From NCBI RefSeq assembly GCF_007293315.1, contig NZ_VLXZ01000006.1, positions 124,001 to 188,000 on the forward strand: a stretch of 64,000 nucleotides of DNA, written 5' to 3'. A model generated the notes under the pieces. That model did not search any database. It worked only from the letters and a program-made list of their open reading frames with translations, and was not told the origin of the DNA. Made by a program: the position numbers and the translations under genes. Origin of the DNA: Alkalicoccobacillus porphyridii. GTDB taxonomy: Bacteria; Bacillota; Bacilli; Bacillales; Bacillaceae_D. Each line of letters begins with the position of its first letter. Position 1 is the first letter of the stretch. Of the stretch, positions 1 through 9,948 are shown one piece after another.

Positions 1-439
1 AACGGATCATATTCTTTTTATCGGTGCAGGAGCTTTCCATATGTCTAAACCGTCTGATCTCATACCTGAACTACAAGGTAGGTTTCCTATTCGAGTCGAG
101 CTGTCCAATTTATCAGTTGATGAGTTTGTCCGTATCCTTATGGAGCCGGATAATGCACTATTAAAGCAGTATCAAGCCTTGCTATCAACGGAGGGTATAA
201 AAATAACCTTTACGGACGAAGCTGTTCGTAAGCTAGCAGTGATTGCTGCTGAAGTAAATCAGGAAACTGAAAATATTGGAGCTAGAAGGCTGCACACACT
301 TCTGGAACGTTTGCTAGAGGATTTATCCTTTGAAGCACCTGAAATATCATTGAATGAAATTGCAATTACAGCTGAATATGTCGATGAAAAATTAGCGACG
401 ATCGCTAAAAATAAAGATTTAAGTCAATTCATTTTATAA
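1..439 (+). CDS. hslU: HslU (ClpY) ATPase, C-terminal part only
   Basis: The frame is open from base 2 and the 5' end lies outside the window, so only about 145 C-terminal residues are present. The segment after [20 protein letters not shown] is characteristic of HslU, the AAA+ unfoldase that caps the HslV (ClpQ) peptidase. It covers the end of the ATPase core, with a sensor-2 type [11 protein letters not shown] stretch, and the C-terminal tail that docks into HslV. It lies 30 bp upstream of codY, matching the codV-hslV-hslU-codY order of Bacillus. The ATG at 41 is internal, not a start. Confidence 0.95.
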   Translation, partial: TDHILFIGAGAFHMSKPSDLIPELQGRFPIRVELSNLSVDEFVRILMEPDNALLKQYQALLSTEGIKITFTDEAVRKLAVIAAEVNQETENIGARRLHTLLERLLEDLSFEAPEISLNEIAITAEYVDEKLATIAKNKDLSQFIL

Positions 440-469
440 AAATTGACTGATTATGGAGGAGATAAGAAC

Positions 470-1249
470 ATGGATTTATTAACAAGGTCAAGAAAGATTA
501 ACGATATGCTACAAAAGTCAAGCGGACAGCACGTCAGCTTTAGAGATATGGCACAAACTTTGGGTGAAACGATAGGCTCCAATGTCTATGTATTAAGTCG
601 CCGCGGACGTATTTTAGGTTTTTCCATTCAAGAAGAGATAGAGAATGATCGAATGAAGAAAATGTTTGAAGAGAAGCAATTCCCTCTCGAATACACGGAA
701 GGTTTGTTTAAAGTAGACGACACATCTGCAAACATCGGAATTGAAAGTGAATTCACGGCTTTTCCAGTTGAGAACAAGGATCTGTTCAAATCCGGTCTAA
801 CAACCATCGTTCCAATTAAGGGTGGAGGCCAACGTTTAGGAACTCTTATTCTCTCACGTTTAAATAACTCATTTAATGATGATGATTTAATCCTTGCAGA
901 ATATGGAGCAACGGTTGTAGGCATGGAAATTCTTCATGAGAAAACACAGGAAATCGAAGAAGAAGCAAGAAGCAAAGCAGTGGTACAAATGGCTATTAGT
1001 TCACTTTCCTACAGTGAACTTGAAGCTGTTGAGCATATTTTTGAAGAGCTTGATGGAAGAGAAGGCTTGCTAGTAGCGAGTAAGGTAGCTGACCGAGTGG
1101 GGATTACTCGTTCTGTTATTGTTAATGCCTTACGTAAGCTTGAAAGTGCTGGCGTAATTGAGTCCCGTTCACTTGGAATGAAAGGCACATATATTAAAGT
1201 GTTAAATAATAAATTTTTAAATGAACTAGAGCGTATGAAAGCAAAATAA
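470..1249 (+). CDS. codY: GTP- and branched-chain-amino-acid-sensing global regulator CodY
   Basis: This 259-residue protein has the family's usual length. It has an N-terminal GAF domain (about 1-155) that senses isoleucine, leucine and valine, and a C-terminal winged helix-turn-helix domain (about 180-255; [20 protein letters not shown] is the recognition region). CodY represses nutrient-acquisition, motility and early stationary-phase genes in rich conditions. I placed the start at ATG 470, behind GGAGGA at 455-460, rather than at the upstream in-frame start at 443. A terminator follows. In B. subtilis CodY represses the fla/che promoter immediately downstream; I saw no clear CodY box here. 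Confidence 0.97.
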   Translation: MDLLTRSRKINDMLQKSSGQHVSFRDMAQTLGETIGSNVYVLSRRGRILGFSIQEEIENDRMKKMFEEKQFPLEYTEGLFKVDDTSANIGIESEFTAFPVENKDLFKSGLTTIVPIKGGGQRLGTLILSRLNNSFNDDDLILAEYGATVVGMEILHEKTQEIEEEARSKAVVQMAISSLSYSELEAVEHIFEELDGREGLLVASKVADRVGITRSVIVNALRKLESAGVIESRSLGMKGTYIKVLNNKFLNELERMKAK

Positions 1250-1267
1250 GCAACGGCGATATAAGAT

Positions 1268-1300
1268 GAAAGACTCTCTAAGTTAGAGGGTCTTTTTTTT
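1268..1300 (+). terminator. Terminator after codY
   Basis: The arms AGACTCTCTA (1271-1280) and TAGAGGGTCT (1283-1292) pair with one G-U and are followed by a run of T (1293-1300). This ends hslU-codY transcription before the fla/che operon. Confidence 0.88.
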
Positions 1301-1505
1301 ATGTTAATCTATGCATAGATGTAACTAGGAAATTACTCCTTTTAAAAGAGAATTATTAGGAAAATGTAGATAAAAAAAAAGATAAAATTCAAAATAGTAA
1401 GCGTTATCAGTGCGAAGGGTCAGTATATTGTTAAAATATGATAAATAATTAGGTATTAAAGATTAGGTATATCATCTTAAAAACTGTGTATCTCACAAAG
1501 ATAGT
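1301..1505. other. AT-rich non-coding stretch upstream of the fla/che promoter
   Basis: This A+T-rich stretch has no convincing ORF. Together with the next 100 bp it forms the upstream regulatory region of flgB. I found no clear SigD promoter (TAAA-N15-GCCGATAT) and no full CodY box, so regulator sites here remain unassigned. Confidence 0.5.
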
Positions 1506-1534
1506 TAGACAATGGTCCGAAATTTGAGTACAAT
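1506..1534 (+). promoter_or_regulatory. Putative SigA promoter of the fla/che operon
   Basis: TAGACA (1506-1511), a 17-bp spacer and TACAAT (1529-1534) give five of six consensus bases in each hexamer. It lies about 79 bp upstream of flgB, and no terminator intervenes. In B. subtilis the operon is also driven by a SigA promoter upstream of flgB. Confidence 0.55.
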
Positions 1535-1612
1535 TTCCTTATAAGTAGTGAAAAAGATGCAGGATTATGGATTAATTATGTCGGATTACCACGGTACGAA
1601 GGGAGTATTGTC

Positions 1613-2008
1613 ATGGATCTTTTTTCTGGTACATCATTTCGGTCTATTGAACTAGGAATTAATCAAGCACAAAAAAACCAGCAGATCTTAGCGCATAATA
1701 TTGCGAATGCGGATACACCAGGATATAAAGCTAAAGAACGCTCATTTTTAAATATGCTAGAAAACGAGCTAACCAATGCTAATTTGTCTGCCAAAAAAAC
1801 AAACACCAGTCATGTAGATTTTCGTGGCGGATCAAGCTCTTCAAGATTAAATGAGTTAAAAGGTCAGTATCATCACAACGGAAACGGAGTAGATATTGAT
1901 AAAGAGATGGCCAATTTAGCAGAGAACCAAATTCAATACAATGCTTTAATCGAACGCTTAAATGGTCGTTTCTCTTCCTTACAATCTGTAATAAGGGGAG
2001 GTAAGTAA
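1613..2008 (+). CDS. flgB: Flagellar basal-body proximal rod protein FlgB
   Basis: This 131-residue protein is the normal length for FlgB. The N-terminal block LAHNIANADTPGYKAKERSF is the signature of flagellar rod and hook proteins. FlgB is exported by the flagellar type III system and polymerises on the MS ring as the first rod segment. It is the first gene of the fla/che operon, with AAGGGAG as SD ahead of ATG 1613. flgC starts 2 bp after its stop. Confidence 0.97.
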   Translation: MDLFSGTSFRSIELGINQAQKNQQILAHNIANADTPGYKAKERSFLNMLENELTNANLSAKKTNTSHVDFRGGSSSSRLNELKGQYHHNGNGVDIDKEMANLAENQIQYNALIERLNGRFSSLQSVIRGGK

Positions 2009-2010
2009 TC

Positions 2011-2448
2011 GTGTCGATGTTTTCTGGATTTCAAGCAAGTGCATCCGCTTTAACAGCCCAGCGGTTGCGAATGGATGTTGTGTCATCCAATATGGCTAAT
2101 GCCGAAACGACAAGAGGTCGTTTAGTTGATGGAGAGTGGCAACCTTATCGCAGAAAAATGGTGTCGCTCGCGCCAAATCAATCAAACAATGGATTTAGGA
2201 CCGCCCTTAACAACGAGTTGCAGGGCGTAAAGGTTCGTGCAGTTGAACAAGACACGACTCCCTTTAAGTTAGTGTATCAACCAGAACATCCTGATGCGAA
2301 TGAGCAAGGGTATGTAGAAATGCCTAATGTCGATCCCTTGAGAGAGATGGTTGATTTAATGAGTTCAACCCGTTCATACGAGGCGAATGTAACTGCTTTA
2401 AATGCCTCAAAGAACATGTTGCTAAAAACACTTGAAATAGGTAAATAA
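2011..2448 (+). CDS. flgC: Flagellar basal-body rod protein FlgC
   Basis: This 145-residue rod protein has the N-terminal rod motif (LRMDVVSSNMANAETTRG) and a C-terminal helix (VDLMSSTRSYEANVTALNAS) typical of FlgC. It joins FlgB in the proximal rod. The GTG start at 2011 follows GGGGAGG within the 3' end of flgB, so translation is probably coupled. Confidence 0.97.
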   Translation: MSMFSGFQASASALTAQRLRMDVVSSNMANAETTRGRLVDGEWQPYRRKMVSLAPNQSNNGFRTALNNELQGVKVRAVEQDTTPFKLVYQPEHPDANEQGYVEMPNVDPLREMVDLMSSTRSYEANVTALNASKNMLLKTLEIGK

Positions 2449-2459
2449 AGGAGGCGCAC

Positions 2460-2768
2460 ATGAATCCGATCTCATTAGATAGTCCGTTTAATACAGTTAA
2501 TACACCTTTAAAACCGCAGGCTGTAGCTGTTACGCCGGGTGAAGCACAAAAGCAATTCAAAACGATGTTAAGTGATGCGTTATCGGAAGTGAATTCGCTT
2601 CAGAATGTATCAAGCAAAAAAACAGAAGATCTTGCTTTAGGAAAACCTGTTGAGCTTCATGATGTTATGATCACTGGACAAAAAGCCTCCATTTCTTTAC
2701 AAGCTACGGTGGAAGTACGCAACAAAGTTGTGGAAGCCTATCAGGAAATAATGAGAATGCAGGTTTAA
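2460..2768 (+). CDS. fliE: Flagellar hook-basal body complex protein FliE
   Basis: This small 102-residue protein ends in the typical FliE block (SISLQATVEVRNKVVEAYQEIMRMQ). FliE links the MS ring to the rod and is needed for rod export. The SD AGGAGG precedes ATG 2460, 11 bp after flgC. Confidence 0.96.
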   Translation: MNPISLDSPFNTVNTPLKPQAVAVTPGEAQKQFKTMLSDALSEVNSLQNVSSKKTEDLALGKPVELHDVMITGQKASISLQATVEVRNKVVEAYQEIMRMQV

Positions 2769-2816
2769 ATGGGATGAAGGCATTAATTGAATCAGGCAAG
2801 GTTGGCAGGAGGTCGC

Positions 2817-4418
2817 ATGAACGAGACAGTGGCAAATTATAAAAAAATGGTACAAGCTTTTTGGACGGAGAAGGAACCCAAGCAGAAACGTTGGCTGATC
2901 GTTGGACTTGCTCTTATTATTCTTTTTATTGCGGCTCTTACATATTTCAGTACAAGACAACACTTTGTGCCGCTGTACAGTCAGCTATCCCTGCAAGAAA
3001 CGGGTCAGATAAAAGAAACGCTAGATTCTAAGGGGATTTCTTCACGCGTATCAAAGGATGGTATGACCATTGAGGTTCCTGAGAATCGTGTGGATGCATT
3101 AAAGGTTGAATTAGCTGCAGAAGGAATTCCTCAAAGTGGAAGTATTGATTATTCGATTTTTTCAGAGTCCTCAGGCTTTGGAATGACGGATAATGAATTT
3201 TCTGTCATGGAGCGTGCAGCCATTCAAACGGAGATTGAAAATCTAATCAAAAATATAGATGGTGTTCAAAATGCAAATGTAATGATCACTATGCCAAGTG
3301 AAAGTGTCTGGCTTAATTCTGCACAAGAAGCGGCAACAGCTGCTGTCGTGTTGGATTTAAAATATGGCACACAGCTTGATACAGATCGAGTGCGAGGACT
3401 CTATCATCTTATTTCTAAAAGTGTACCAAATCTACCTATAGATAATATCGTTATTTCAGATCAAAACTTTAATAGCTATAGCTTCGAGAACGCATCAAAT
3501 GGTGATTCCACTCTGGCAGCATTTGAGCAACAACGAAGCATTCAAAGAGAAATTGAACAGGATTTAACTCGGAATTTGCAGCAGATGCTTGGTACGATGA
3601 TCGGTCCCGATAAAGTTGTTATTTCGGTCACAACGGACATTGATTTTACTCAAGAAAATCGGACAGAGCAGCTTGTTGAACCTGTTGATGAAGAGAATAT
3701 GGAAGGCATTGCCGTTAGTGTAGAGCGAATATCTGAGGCTTATACCGGAGAAGGAACTGTACCAGAGGGAGGTACGGCTGGAACTGGGGAAGGTATTCCA
3801 AACTATGTTGAAGGCGCTGGTAATGAGAATTCTGAATGGGAACGAACTGAAGACCGAATTAACAATGAGGTCAATAGGATCAACCGGGATATTATAGAAA
3901 GTCCATATCAAATTAGAAATATCGGTCTACAAGTGATGCTTGAACCTCCTGAAGGGATGGATACCCTTCCTGCTCAACAAATCGCAGATGTACAAGGAAT
4001 ACTTGGGACCATCATCCGTACGACTCTTCCTGAAGTAGATGGTCAGGCTTTGTCACAGGAAGAGATTAATTCAAAAATTATTGTGACCTCTCAACAATTT
4101 GCAGGTAAGGCTGCCCAAGAAGAACCAGCTACGATAGCAGCAATACCGACATGGTTGTATGTACTAGCTGTCTTACTTGCAGTAATTATTATTGTATTAG
4201 TATTGCTATTAGTCAGAAATAGAAAACGCGAGCAATTAGAAGCTATGGTTGAGGAGCAAGAAGTGAACAGTATTGCTTCTGAAGAAACAAAGGTTCCGGA
4301 GCTACCTACAGAAGGAAGTGGACCAGCTCATGAAAAACGAAAACAACTGGAAAGTATGGCTAAAGAGAAACCAGAAGAATTCTCAAAGCTTTTACGTTCT
4401 TGGTTGTCTGAAGATTAA
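2817..4418 (+). CDS. fliF: Flagellar MS-ring protein FliF
   Basis: This 533-residue protein forms the membrane ring on which the flagellum is built. It has an N-terminal transmembrane helix (about 31-51), two YscJ/FliF ring-building domains (about 55-230 and after), an acidic variable loop (about 300-350), a second transmembrane helix (about 440-465) and a C-terminal cytoplasmic tail. The tail end (EFSKLLRSWLSED) is the usual FliG-binding segment. I chose ATG 2817 behind AGGAGG (2807-2812); the frame stays open back to a TTG at 2787. Confidence 0.96.
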   Translation: MNETVANYKKMVQAFWTEKEPKQKRWLIVGLALIILFIAALTYFSTRQHFVPLYSQLSLQETGQIKETLDSKGISSRVSKDGMTIEVPENRVDALKVELAAEGIPQSGSIDYSIFSESSGFGMTDNEFSVMERAAIQTEIENLIKNIDGVQNANVMITMPSESVWLNSAQEAATAAVVLDLKYGTQLDTDRVRGLYHLISKSVPNLPIDNIVISDQNFNSYSFENASNGDSTLAAFEQQRSIQREIEQDLTRNLQQMLGTMIGPDKVVISVTTDIDFTQENRTEQLVEPVDEENMEGIAVSVERISEAYTGEGTVPEGGTAGTGEGIPNYVEGAGNENSEWERTEDRINNEVNRINRDIIESPYQIRNIGLQVMLEPPEGMDTLPAQQIADVQGILGTIIRTTLPEVDGQALSQEEINSKIIVTSQQFAGKAAQEEPATIAAIPTWLYVLAVLLAVIIIVLVLLLVRNRKREQLEAMVEEQEVNSIASEETKVPELPTEGSGPAHEKRKQLESMAKEKPEEFSKLLRSWLSED

Positions 4419-4430
4419 GGGGGCAGAGGA

Positions 4431-5447
4431 GTGGCAAGAGCTACAAATAAGGAACTAACTGGCAGGCAAAAAGCTGCGGTTTTACTGATATCGCTTGGTC
4501 CAGATGTCTCTGCACAAATTTATAAACACCTTTCTGAAGAGGAAATTGAACAGCTTTCGCTCGAGATTTCCAATATCCGAAAGGTTGAAAGCTCTGTGAA
4601 AGAGGATGTGCTTGAGCAGTTTCATCACATTGTCATGGCCCAGGATTATATTTCTCAGGGTGGGATTGGTTATGCAAAAAGCATTCTAGAGAAAGCGCTT
4701 GGTGAAGAGAGTGCGATGCAAATTATTAATCGCCTAACCTCAACGCTTCAAGTGAGACCTTTTGATTTTGCTCGTAAAGCTGATCCAAATCAAATTTTAA
4801 ATTTTATTCAACACGAACATCCACAGACCATTGCTTTGATTCTCTCCTATTTGGATTCTGCTCAAGCTGGGCAAATCCTTTCAGAGCTTCCGCAAGAAGT
4901 ACAAGCGGATGTTGCGAGGCGAATTGCATTGATGGACAGCACCTCGCCGGAGATTGTCAGTCAAGTAGAAATGATACTGGAAGAAAAGCTCTCGCAAACA
5001 GTCACTCAGGATTATACGGAGGCTGGCGGGGTTGAATCTGTCGTAGAGGTTTTAAATGGGGTTGACCGTTCAACAGAACGAACAATACTTGATGCGTTAG
5101 AAATTCAAGATCCAGAATTGGCAGAAGAGATTAAGAAACGCATGTTTGTCTTTGAAGATATCGTCACCTTGGATAATCGTTCCATTCAACGAATTATTCG
5201 TGATGTAGAAAATGAAGATCTTCAATTATCACTAAAAGTAGCCAGTGAAGAGGTTAAGGAAGTTGTCTTTAGTAATATGTCTCAGCGAATGGCAGATGCT
5301 TTCCGGGACGAGATGGAATACAAAGGGCCGGTTAGACTTCGCGATGTGGAAGAGGCTCAGTCTCGTATCGTTGCTGTCATAAGAAAGCTTGAAGAGTCTG
5401 GAGAGATTGTGGTCGCACGAGGCGGAGGAGATGATGTCCTTGTCTAA
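4431..5447 (+). CDS. fliG: Flagellar motor switch protein FliG
   Basis: This 338-residue rotor protein has N-terminal, middle and C-terminal armadillo-like domains. The middle domain carries the EHPQTIALILSYL motif, which binds FliM. The C-terminal domain holds the charged ridge that meets MotA (VASEEVKEVVFSNMSQR). FliG sits on FliF at the cytoplasmic face. It starts at GTG 4431 and its 3' end overlaps fliH. Confidence 0.97.
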   Translation: MARATNKELTGRQKAAVLLISLGPDVSAQIYKHLSEEEIEQLSLEISNIRKVESSVKEDVLEQFHHIVMAQDYISQGGIGYAKSILEKALGEESAMQIINRLTSTLQVRPFDFARKADPNQILNFIQHEHPQTIALILSYLDSAQAGQILSELPQEVQADVARRIALMDSTSPEIVSQVEMILEEKLSQTVTQDYTEAGGVESVVEVLNGVDRSTERTILDALEIQDPELAEEIKKRMFVFEDIVTLDNRSIQRIIRDVENEDLQLSLKVASEEVKEVVFSNMSQRMADAFRDEMEYKGPVRLRDVEEAQSRIVAVIRKLEESGEIVVARGGGDDVLV

Positions 5448-6222
5448 AGTTATTAAGTCAAGCGTCGAACCAGGCGTCACAGCAGGCAGAACCATTGCGA
5501 TAAAACCACTATCAACAACTATTGACTTACTACCATCAGAGGCGGATGAGCTTACCAAGCAACAGCAAGCCGAACAACAGCTAGAACAAATGGAACAACG
5601 AGCTCAGCAAATGCTGGACGAAGCCGAGATTCAATCCCAGCAGCTTGCTGAACTATTTGAGAAAAAAGAAAAGGAGCTTTCTCTCCAAGCCAAACAGCTG
5701 TTTGATGAGCACCAAACCAAAGGCTTTGAAGAAGGCTATAAGCAGGGTGAGGCAGCGGCTTGGGCAGAGTATAGCGATAAGCTACTTGAAGCTCAGGATG
5801 TGGTGCAGGCAGCAGCAGTTCAGCGAGAAGAGATGTTTGATCAAGCTGAACCAGAAATGATAGAAATGGCTTGTATGCTTGCAGAGAAAATTCTTGGGCA
5901 AACAATTAAACAAGATGAAGCAAAAATTCAGTTTTTGCGGAAGTTACTTTACGAAGCCAGAGAGCATGAGGATATTAAACTATTAGTCCCTCCAGACTGG
6001 TATACCTATGTGAGTGAACAAAAGCATGAGCTACAATCAATGCTGCTGTCATCATCTCAAATGCTTATAATGCCGGATCACCAACTTGAGGCTCACTCCT
6101 GCGTGTTAGAAAGTAAACAGGGTCGTCTTGAAACTTCTTTAGATAAACAGCTTGTTTCGTTAAAGGAACAGCTGCTAACAAAACAAAAGGAGCTTTCGTA
6201 TGATTCGTCCGGCTCTGTTTGA
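5434..6222 (+). CDS. fliH: Flagellar export-ATPase regulator FliH
   Basis: About 262 residues. The N-terminal half is a glutamine- and glutamate-rich coiled coil (about 40-110). The C-terminal half (about 125-255) resembles the V-ATPase E subunit, as in FliH. FliH binds FliI and steers it to the export gate. GGCGGAGGAG (5421-5430) serves as SD. ATG 5431, ATG 5434 and TTG 5440 are all possible starts inside the end of fliG; I favour 5434. Confidence 0.9.
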   Translation: MSLSKVIKSSVEPGVTAGRTIAIKPLSTTIDLLPSEADELTKQQQAEQQLEQMEQRAQQMLDEAEIQSQQLAELFEKKEKELSLQAKQLFDEHQTKGFEEGYKQGEAAAWAEYSDKLLEAQDVVQAAAVQREEMFDQAEPEMIEMACMLAEKILGQTIKQDEAKIQFLRKLLYEAREHEDIKLLVPPDWYTYVSEQKHELQSMLLSSSQMLIMPDHQLEAHSCVLESKQGRLETSLDKQLVSLKEQLLTKQKELSYDSSGSV

Positions 6223-7504
6223 AACCATTTCAACTATGAAAGCACACAAATGGTTTGGAAAAGTCACTAGAGTGGTGGGACTGACCATTGAGTCTACAGG
6301 GCCAAATGCGGCGGTAGGTGATATTTGTGTGATTCACTCTGGTCGACAAGGGACTGGAAAAATTAGAGCTGAAGTAGTTGGATTCAAAGAATCAAATGTT
6401 TTGCTCATGCCACTTTCAGATACGCTGGATATCGCCCCTGGTAATTTAGTGGAGTGTTTGGATGAACCACTGACCATTCCAGTTGGCCACCATTTAATCG
6501 GACAAGTCATTGACGGAATTGGCGAACCACTTGGTGAAAAGGGCAATTCTAAACAAAGGGATGTTCGGTCAGTTGAACAGGCCCCGCCTAATCCATTATC
6601 AAGGCCCCGCATTACAGAAAGACTTAGTTTAGGTGTTCGAGTAATTGATGGACTTTTTAGTGTAGGGAAAGGTCAACGGATTGGAATTTTTGCTGGAAGT
6701 GGTGTCGGAAAAAGCACATTGCTAGCGATGATAGCGAAATATTCCGCAGCGGACGTTAACGTCATTGCTTTAATTGGTGAGCGTGGACGAGAGGTTAAGG
6801 ATTTTGTAGAACGAGATCTTGGTGAAGAAGGAATGAAAAAGACCGTTCTTGTAGTTGTGACCTCGGATCAACCAGCATTAATGCGAGTAAAGGGAGCACT
6901 TACAGCCACGGCTGTTGCTGAATATTTTCGTGATCAAGGCTTAAACGTTAACTTAATGATGGATTCGGTCACCCGATTTGCAATGGCTCAACGGGAGATA
7001 GGATTGGCTATTGGTGAACCTCCAACCACTAAAGGCTATCCACCGTCCGTTTTTGCCCTGCTGCCTAGATTACTAGAGAGATCTGGAACAAATATTCATG
7101 GTAGCATCACTGCATTTTATACAGTGCTTGTGGATGGAGACGATATGAACGAGCCCATCGCTGATGCTGTAAGAGGAATTCTGGATGGTCACTTAGTCTT
7201 AGATCGTCATTTAGCAAACAAAGGTCAATTCCCTGCTGTAAATGTATTAAAAAGTGTTAGTAGGGTTATGAGTGACATTGTGTCAGAAGCTCATCTTGCC
7301 TCTGCATCGAACTTGAGGGAGCTATTATCAGTCTATACAGAAGCAGAAGACCTAATTTCAATTGGTGCTTATAAGCGAGGAACAAATCAAAAGCTAGATG
7401 AAGCAGTTACTGCTTATCCAGAGATTATTTCGTTTATAAAACAAGCGACAAATGAACAAGTCACATTTGAGGACACCGAACAAATGCTGCTCGGCCGATT
7501 CTGA
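6200..7504 (+). CDS. fliI: Flagellar type III export ATPase FliI
   Basis: This 434-residue F1-beta-like ATPase energises flagellar export. The Walker A motif AGSGVGKST lies at about 165-173. The GERGREVKDFVE segment and the LMMDSVTRFAMAQREIGLA Walker B region follow. ATG 6200 has the SD AAAGGAG and overlaps the end of fliH by 23 bp. The length is close to the family's usual 435-440. Confidence 0.97.
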   Translation: MIRPALFETISTMKAHKWFGKVTRVVGLTIESTGPNAAVGDICVIHSGRQGTGKIRAEVVGFKESNVLLMPLSDTLDIAPGNLVECLDEPLTIPVGHHLIGQVIDGIGEPLGEKGNSKQRDVRSVEQAPPNPLSRPRITERLSLGVRVIDGLFSVGKGQRIGIFAGSGVGKSTLLAMIAKYSAADVNVIALIGERGREVKDFVERDLGEEGMKKTVLVVVTSDQPALMRVKGALTATAVAEYFRDQGLNVNLMMDSVTRFAMAQREIGLAIGEPPTTKGYPPSVFALLPRLLERSGTNIHGSITAFYTVLVDGDDMNEPIADAVRGILDGHLVLDRHLANKGQFPAVNVLKSVSRVMSDIVSEAHLASASNLRELLSVYTEAEDLISIGAYKRGTNQKLDEAVTAYPEIISFIKQATNEQVTFEDTEQMLLGRF

Positions 7505-7517
7505 GGAGGAAACATCG

Positions 7518-7955
7518 TTGGGTTTTCATTATTCATTACAAAAGCTAATGGACATAAAAGAACGCGAAAAAGAAACGGCAGAAAGTGCCTACGCTGAGGC
7601 TGTTCGAACGTTTGAAGAAGTTGCAACTACGTTATATCACCTGTTAAAGCGAAAGGAATCGCTTGAAGCAGATGCAAGAGCGCGGTTAGAGGAACAGGTG
7701 TCCATCCTTGATATTCAATCCATGCAAACCAGTATGCTGTTTCTCCAGGAAGCTATTCAAAAGCAGCAGCTGATGACGCAACAAGCCAGAGAACAAATGG
7801 AGTGGAAACAACAGCAGCTAGTGGATGCGTCCTTTGAACATAAGAAGCATGAAAAGATTCGCGAAAAAAAATATATGCAATTCACGCTGGAAGAAAAACG
7901 TCTTGATCAAATGCAGATGGATGAAATTTCGATCCAACGCTTTGTTCGACAATAA
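7518..7955 (+). CDS. fliJ: Flagellar export chaperone FliJ
   Basis: This 145-residue, nearly all-helical coiled-coil protein begins with FHYSLQKLMDIKEREKE, the usual FliJ start. FliJ is the stalk-like partner of the FliI ring. The TTG at 7518 lies 7 bp after GAGGAGGA; the longer frame from 7452 would overlap fliI and add an unrelated N-terminus. Confidence 0.93.
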   Translation: MGFHYSLQKLMDIKEREKETAESAYAEAVRTFEEVATTLYHLLKRKESLEADARARLEEQVSILDIQSMQTSMLFLQEAIQKQQLMTQQAREQMEWKQQQLVDASFEHKKHEKIREKKYMQFTLEEKRLDQMQMDEISIQRFVRQ

Positions 7956-7967
7956 AAAGGTGACCAC

Positions 7968-8552
7968 ATGAAGAATGAAAAACAGAAAGGTAAAGGTATT
8001 CAGACGTTACTTGCTGTAGCGATACCAATCATACTGGTTTTAATATTAGCTGTGGTTTTTGTAGGTCCAATGCTAGGATTTGATGTCATTGATAAAAGCA
8101 AAAACTTCGCTTCAGAGGTTCCCGTTTTATCTTCCCTTGTAGATGATGATACGGAGATGAAGGCAACGGAGACTCCTAATGACTTAAAGGCAGAAAATAA
8201 TAGTCTTGCTGTGGAGCTAGAGCAAACACGCGCGCAACTCGACGAAGCGGTTAGAGCCTTATCAGAGGCGAGGAGTGAACTAGAAACACTTCAGGCAGAG
8301 CAATCACTTCAACAACAAGAAAATGAAGCCCAAGTCGTTAATCAGACGTCGAACAGTCGCAATGAACTTGCCAAAACATATGAACTGATGTCTGCGAAAT
8401 CCGCAGCAGCCATATTAAATGAGCTGACTGTAGATGAAATCATCATTCAGTTAGAAGATGTAAAAACAGAGACCAAATCAGCCATCTTAGAGAAGATGGA
8501 TAAAGAAAAAGCGGCAGACGTGGTGCGAGGATGGTCAGAGACACTTAACTGA
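7968..8552 (+). CDS. ylxF: MotE-like flagellar-locus protein (YlxF family)
   Basis: This 194-residue protein has one N-terminal membrane helix (about 11-35), a coiled coil (about 72-115), and a C-terminal MgtE-N-like helical domain (about 135-190; SAAAILNELTVDEIIIQLED). The layout and its place between fliJ and fliK match YlxF/MotE. MotE is known elsewhere as a MotC chaperone; the role in Bacillus is less clear. Confidence 0.85.
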   Translation: MKNEKQKGKGIQTLLAVAIPIILVLILAVVFVGPMLGFDVIDKSKNFASEVPVLSSLVDDDTEMKATETPNDLKAENNSLAVELEQTRAQLDEAVRALSEARSELETLQAEQSLQQQENEAQVVNQTSNSRNELAKTYELMSAKSAAAILNELTVDEIIIQLEDVKTETKSAILEKMDKEKAADVVRGWSETLN

Positions 8553-8566
8553 GAGGAGGTGAACAT

Positions 8567-9940
8567 GTGAATAGTTTCATTCATCCATTCATTCATCAAG
8601 GACCAAAACTGAATAATGTGCCTGAGTTTTCTCCTGCGGGACTATCCAATACACGTCCTGCTTCCACTGAGCAGGAGGGAACGCTTGACTTTGCAAGTTG
8701 GCTTGAGCAAATCGAGTCTGCATCCTTACAGCCAGAAGAAGAAGTGAAGGCGACACTTTTTGATTTATTTATGGGTGTGAATATAAAAGAACTGAAAGAG
8801 ATGATGGACCCATTAATGGAAAGTGATCCAGAGATGCTTTCTGAGGAGTTTGATACAGACATTTTGGCGATACTTATTCTTCCGTTCATTCAGAATGTAA
8901 CCGAACTAAAAGAATATGGATCCAAGCAGCCTCAGTCTTTGTTTCCTGATAGAGAGGAGACCATTCAACGACTAAGCGTTTTTCGTGAAAGACCAGCCAT
9001 GATGACGATGGCATGGCAAGGTAATACGCAGGGTAAACCCGAATTAGCTTTAAGCTCAAATGAAGTTGTTTCGTCGGATGACCTCTTGACTCAAACGATA
9101 AGGGATGCGAATCGATTCGGGATAGATTTACACAAAAGAGCAGAATCGCTCGGGCTTCAAAAAGAAATCGATGAGCTCAATCAAAAGGTAGATAGGTTTC
9201 TAACAGGCGAATCTAGTGCTAAAGATTTAAAGTCCTTGATTCAAGTGTTAAAGAGAGAGTCAGTAGGGATTGAATATTTCCCGAATGAAACAATGGAAGA
9301 ACTTGATTCTGTTAAAGGTCTTGAAAAACTGTTACAGCAGACAACGCTAAAGAATGGCAGTCAGACAATCCTAACAAGGGAGGCTCTGTTAGATTCAGAT
9401 CAACCTCTCCAGAAACCAACTGAATCGCAGCCATCATTTGTGGTTAATCGTTTGTTTGACCCACTTAAGTCAACTAATACCGCTCAACCAGCTGAGAGCT
9501 CTGAGCCGGCGTTACGATCTGATGAACAACGTTTTGTTAAGCAGTTGCAGCGGATTTTCCATCAAGGTACGCTGACTCAACTAAAGGATGGTCAGGTTCA
9601 ATTTACGTTAAAGCTTTTTCCTGAACACCTAGGAAAGCTGCAGATTCAATTTATTCAAACCGGTCAAAAGCTAGCAGCTCAAATTGTAGCTGAGTCAGCC
9701 ATGACAAAGGATATAGTGGAGCGGAGCTTACCTCAATTAAGACAAGCCCTGAACCAACAAAATATTATCATTGAACAAATTGATGTGGAAGATACTCAGC
9801 AGCAAGGGGAGCAACAGCAAGATAAGCAGGAGTCCCAGCAAGAACACGCTCAACAGAATGAGAACGAGGACCAAAGCAACTCCTTAAGCTTCTCATTTAA
9901 GTCCTTGTTAGAAGGATTATTTACAAATGATGCAGAGTAG
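8567..9940 (+). CDS. fliK: Flagellar hook-length control protein FliK
   Basis: This 457-residue protein has a long, poorly conserved N-terminal region and a C-terminal Flg_hook domain (about 325-415; [20 protein letters not shown]). The tail is rich in Gln and Glu (about 405-440). FliK is the exported molecular ruler that switches export from hook to filament. The GTG start at 8567 follows GAGGAGGTG. An ATG at 8565 overlaps it but is followed at once by a stop. Confidence 0.92.
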   Translation: MNSFIHPFIHQGPKLNNVPEFSPAGLSNTRPASTEQEGTLDFASWLEQIESASLQPEEEVKATLFDLFMGVNIKELKEMMDPLMESDPEMLSEEFDTDILAILILPFIQNVTELKEYGSKQPQSLFPDREETIQRLSVFRERPAMMTMAWQGNTQGKPELALSSNEVVSSDDLLTQTIRDANRFGIDLHKRAESLGLQKEIDELNQKVDRFLTGESSAKDLKSLIQVLKRESVGIEYFPNETMEELDSVKGLEKLLQQTTLKNGSQTILTREALLDSDQPLQKPTESQPSFVVNRLFDPLKSTNTAQPAESSEPALRSDEQRFVKQLQRIFHQGTLTQLKDGQVQFTLKLFPEHLGKLQIQFIQTGQKLAAQIVAESAMTKDIVERSLPQLRQALNQQNIIIEQIDVEDTQQQGEQQQDKQESQQEHAQQNENEDQSNSLSFSFKSLLEGLFTNDAE

Positions 9941-9948
9941 GTGAAAAG

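Noticed and set aside
7452-7517. Longer fliJ start
   Set aside because: It would overlap fliI by more than 50 bp. The TTG at 7518 has an ideal SD and gives the family's N-terminus.
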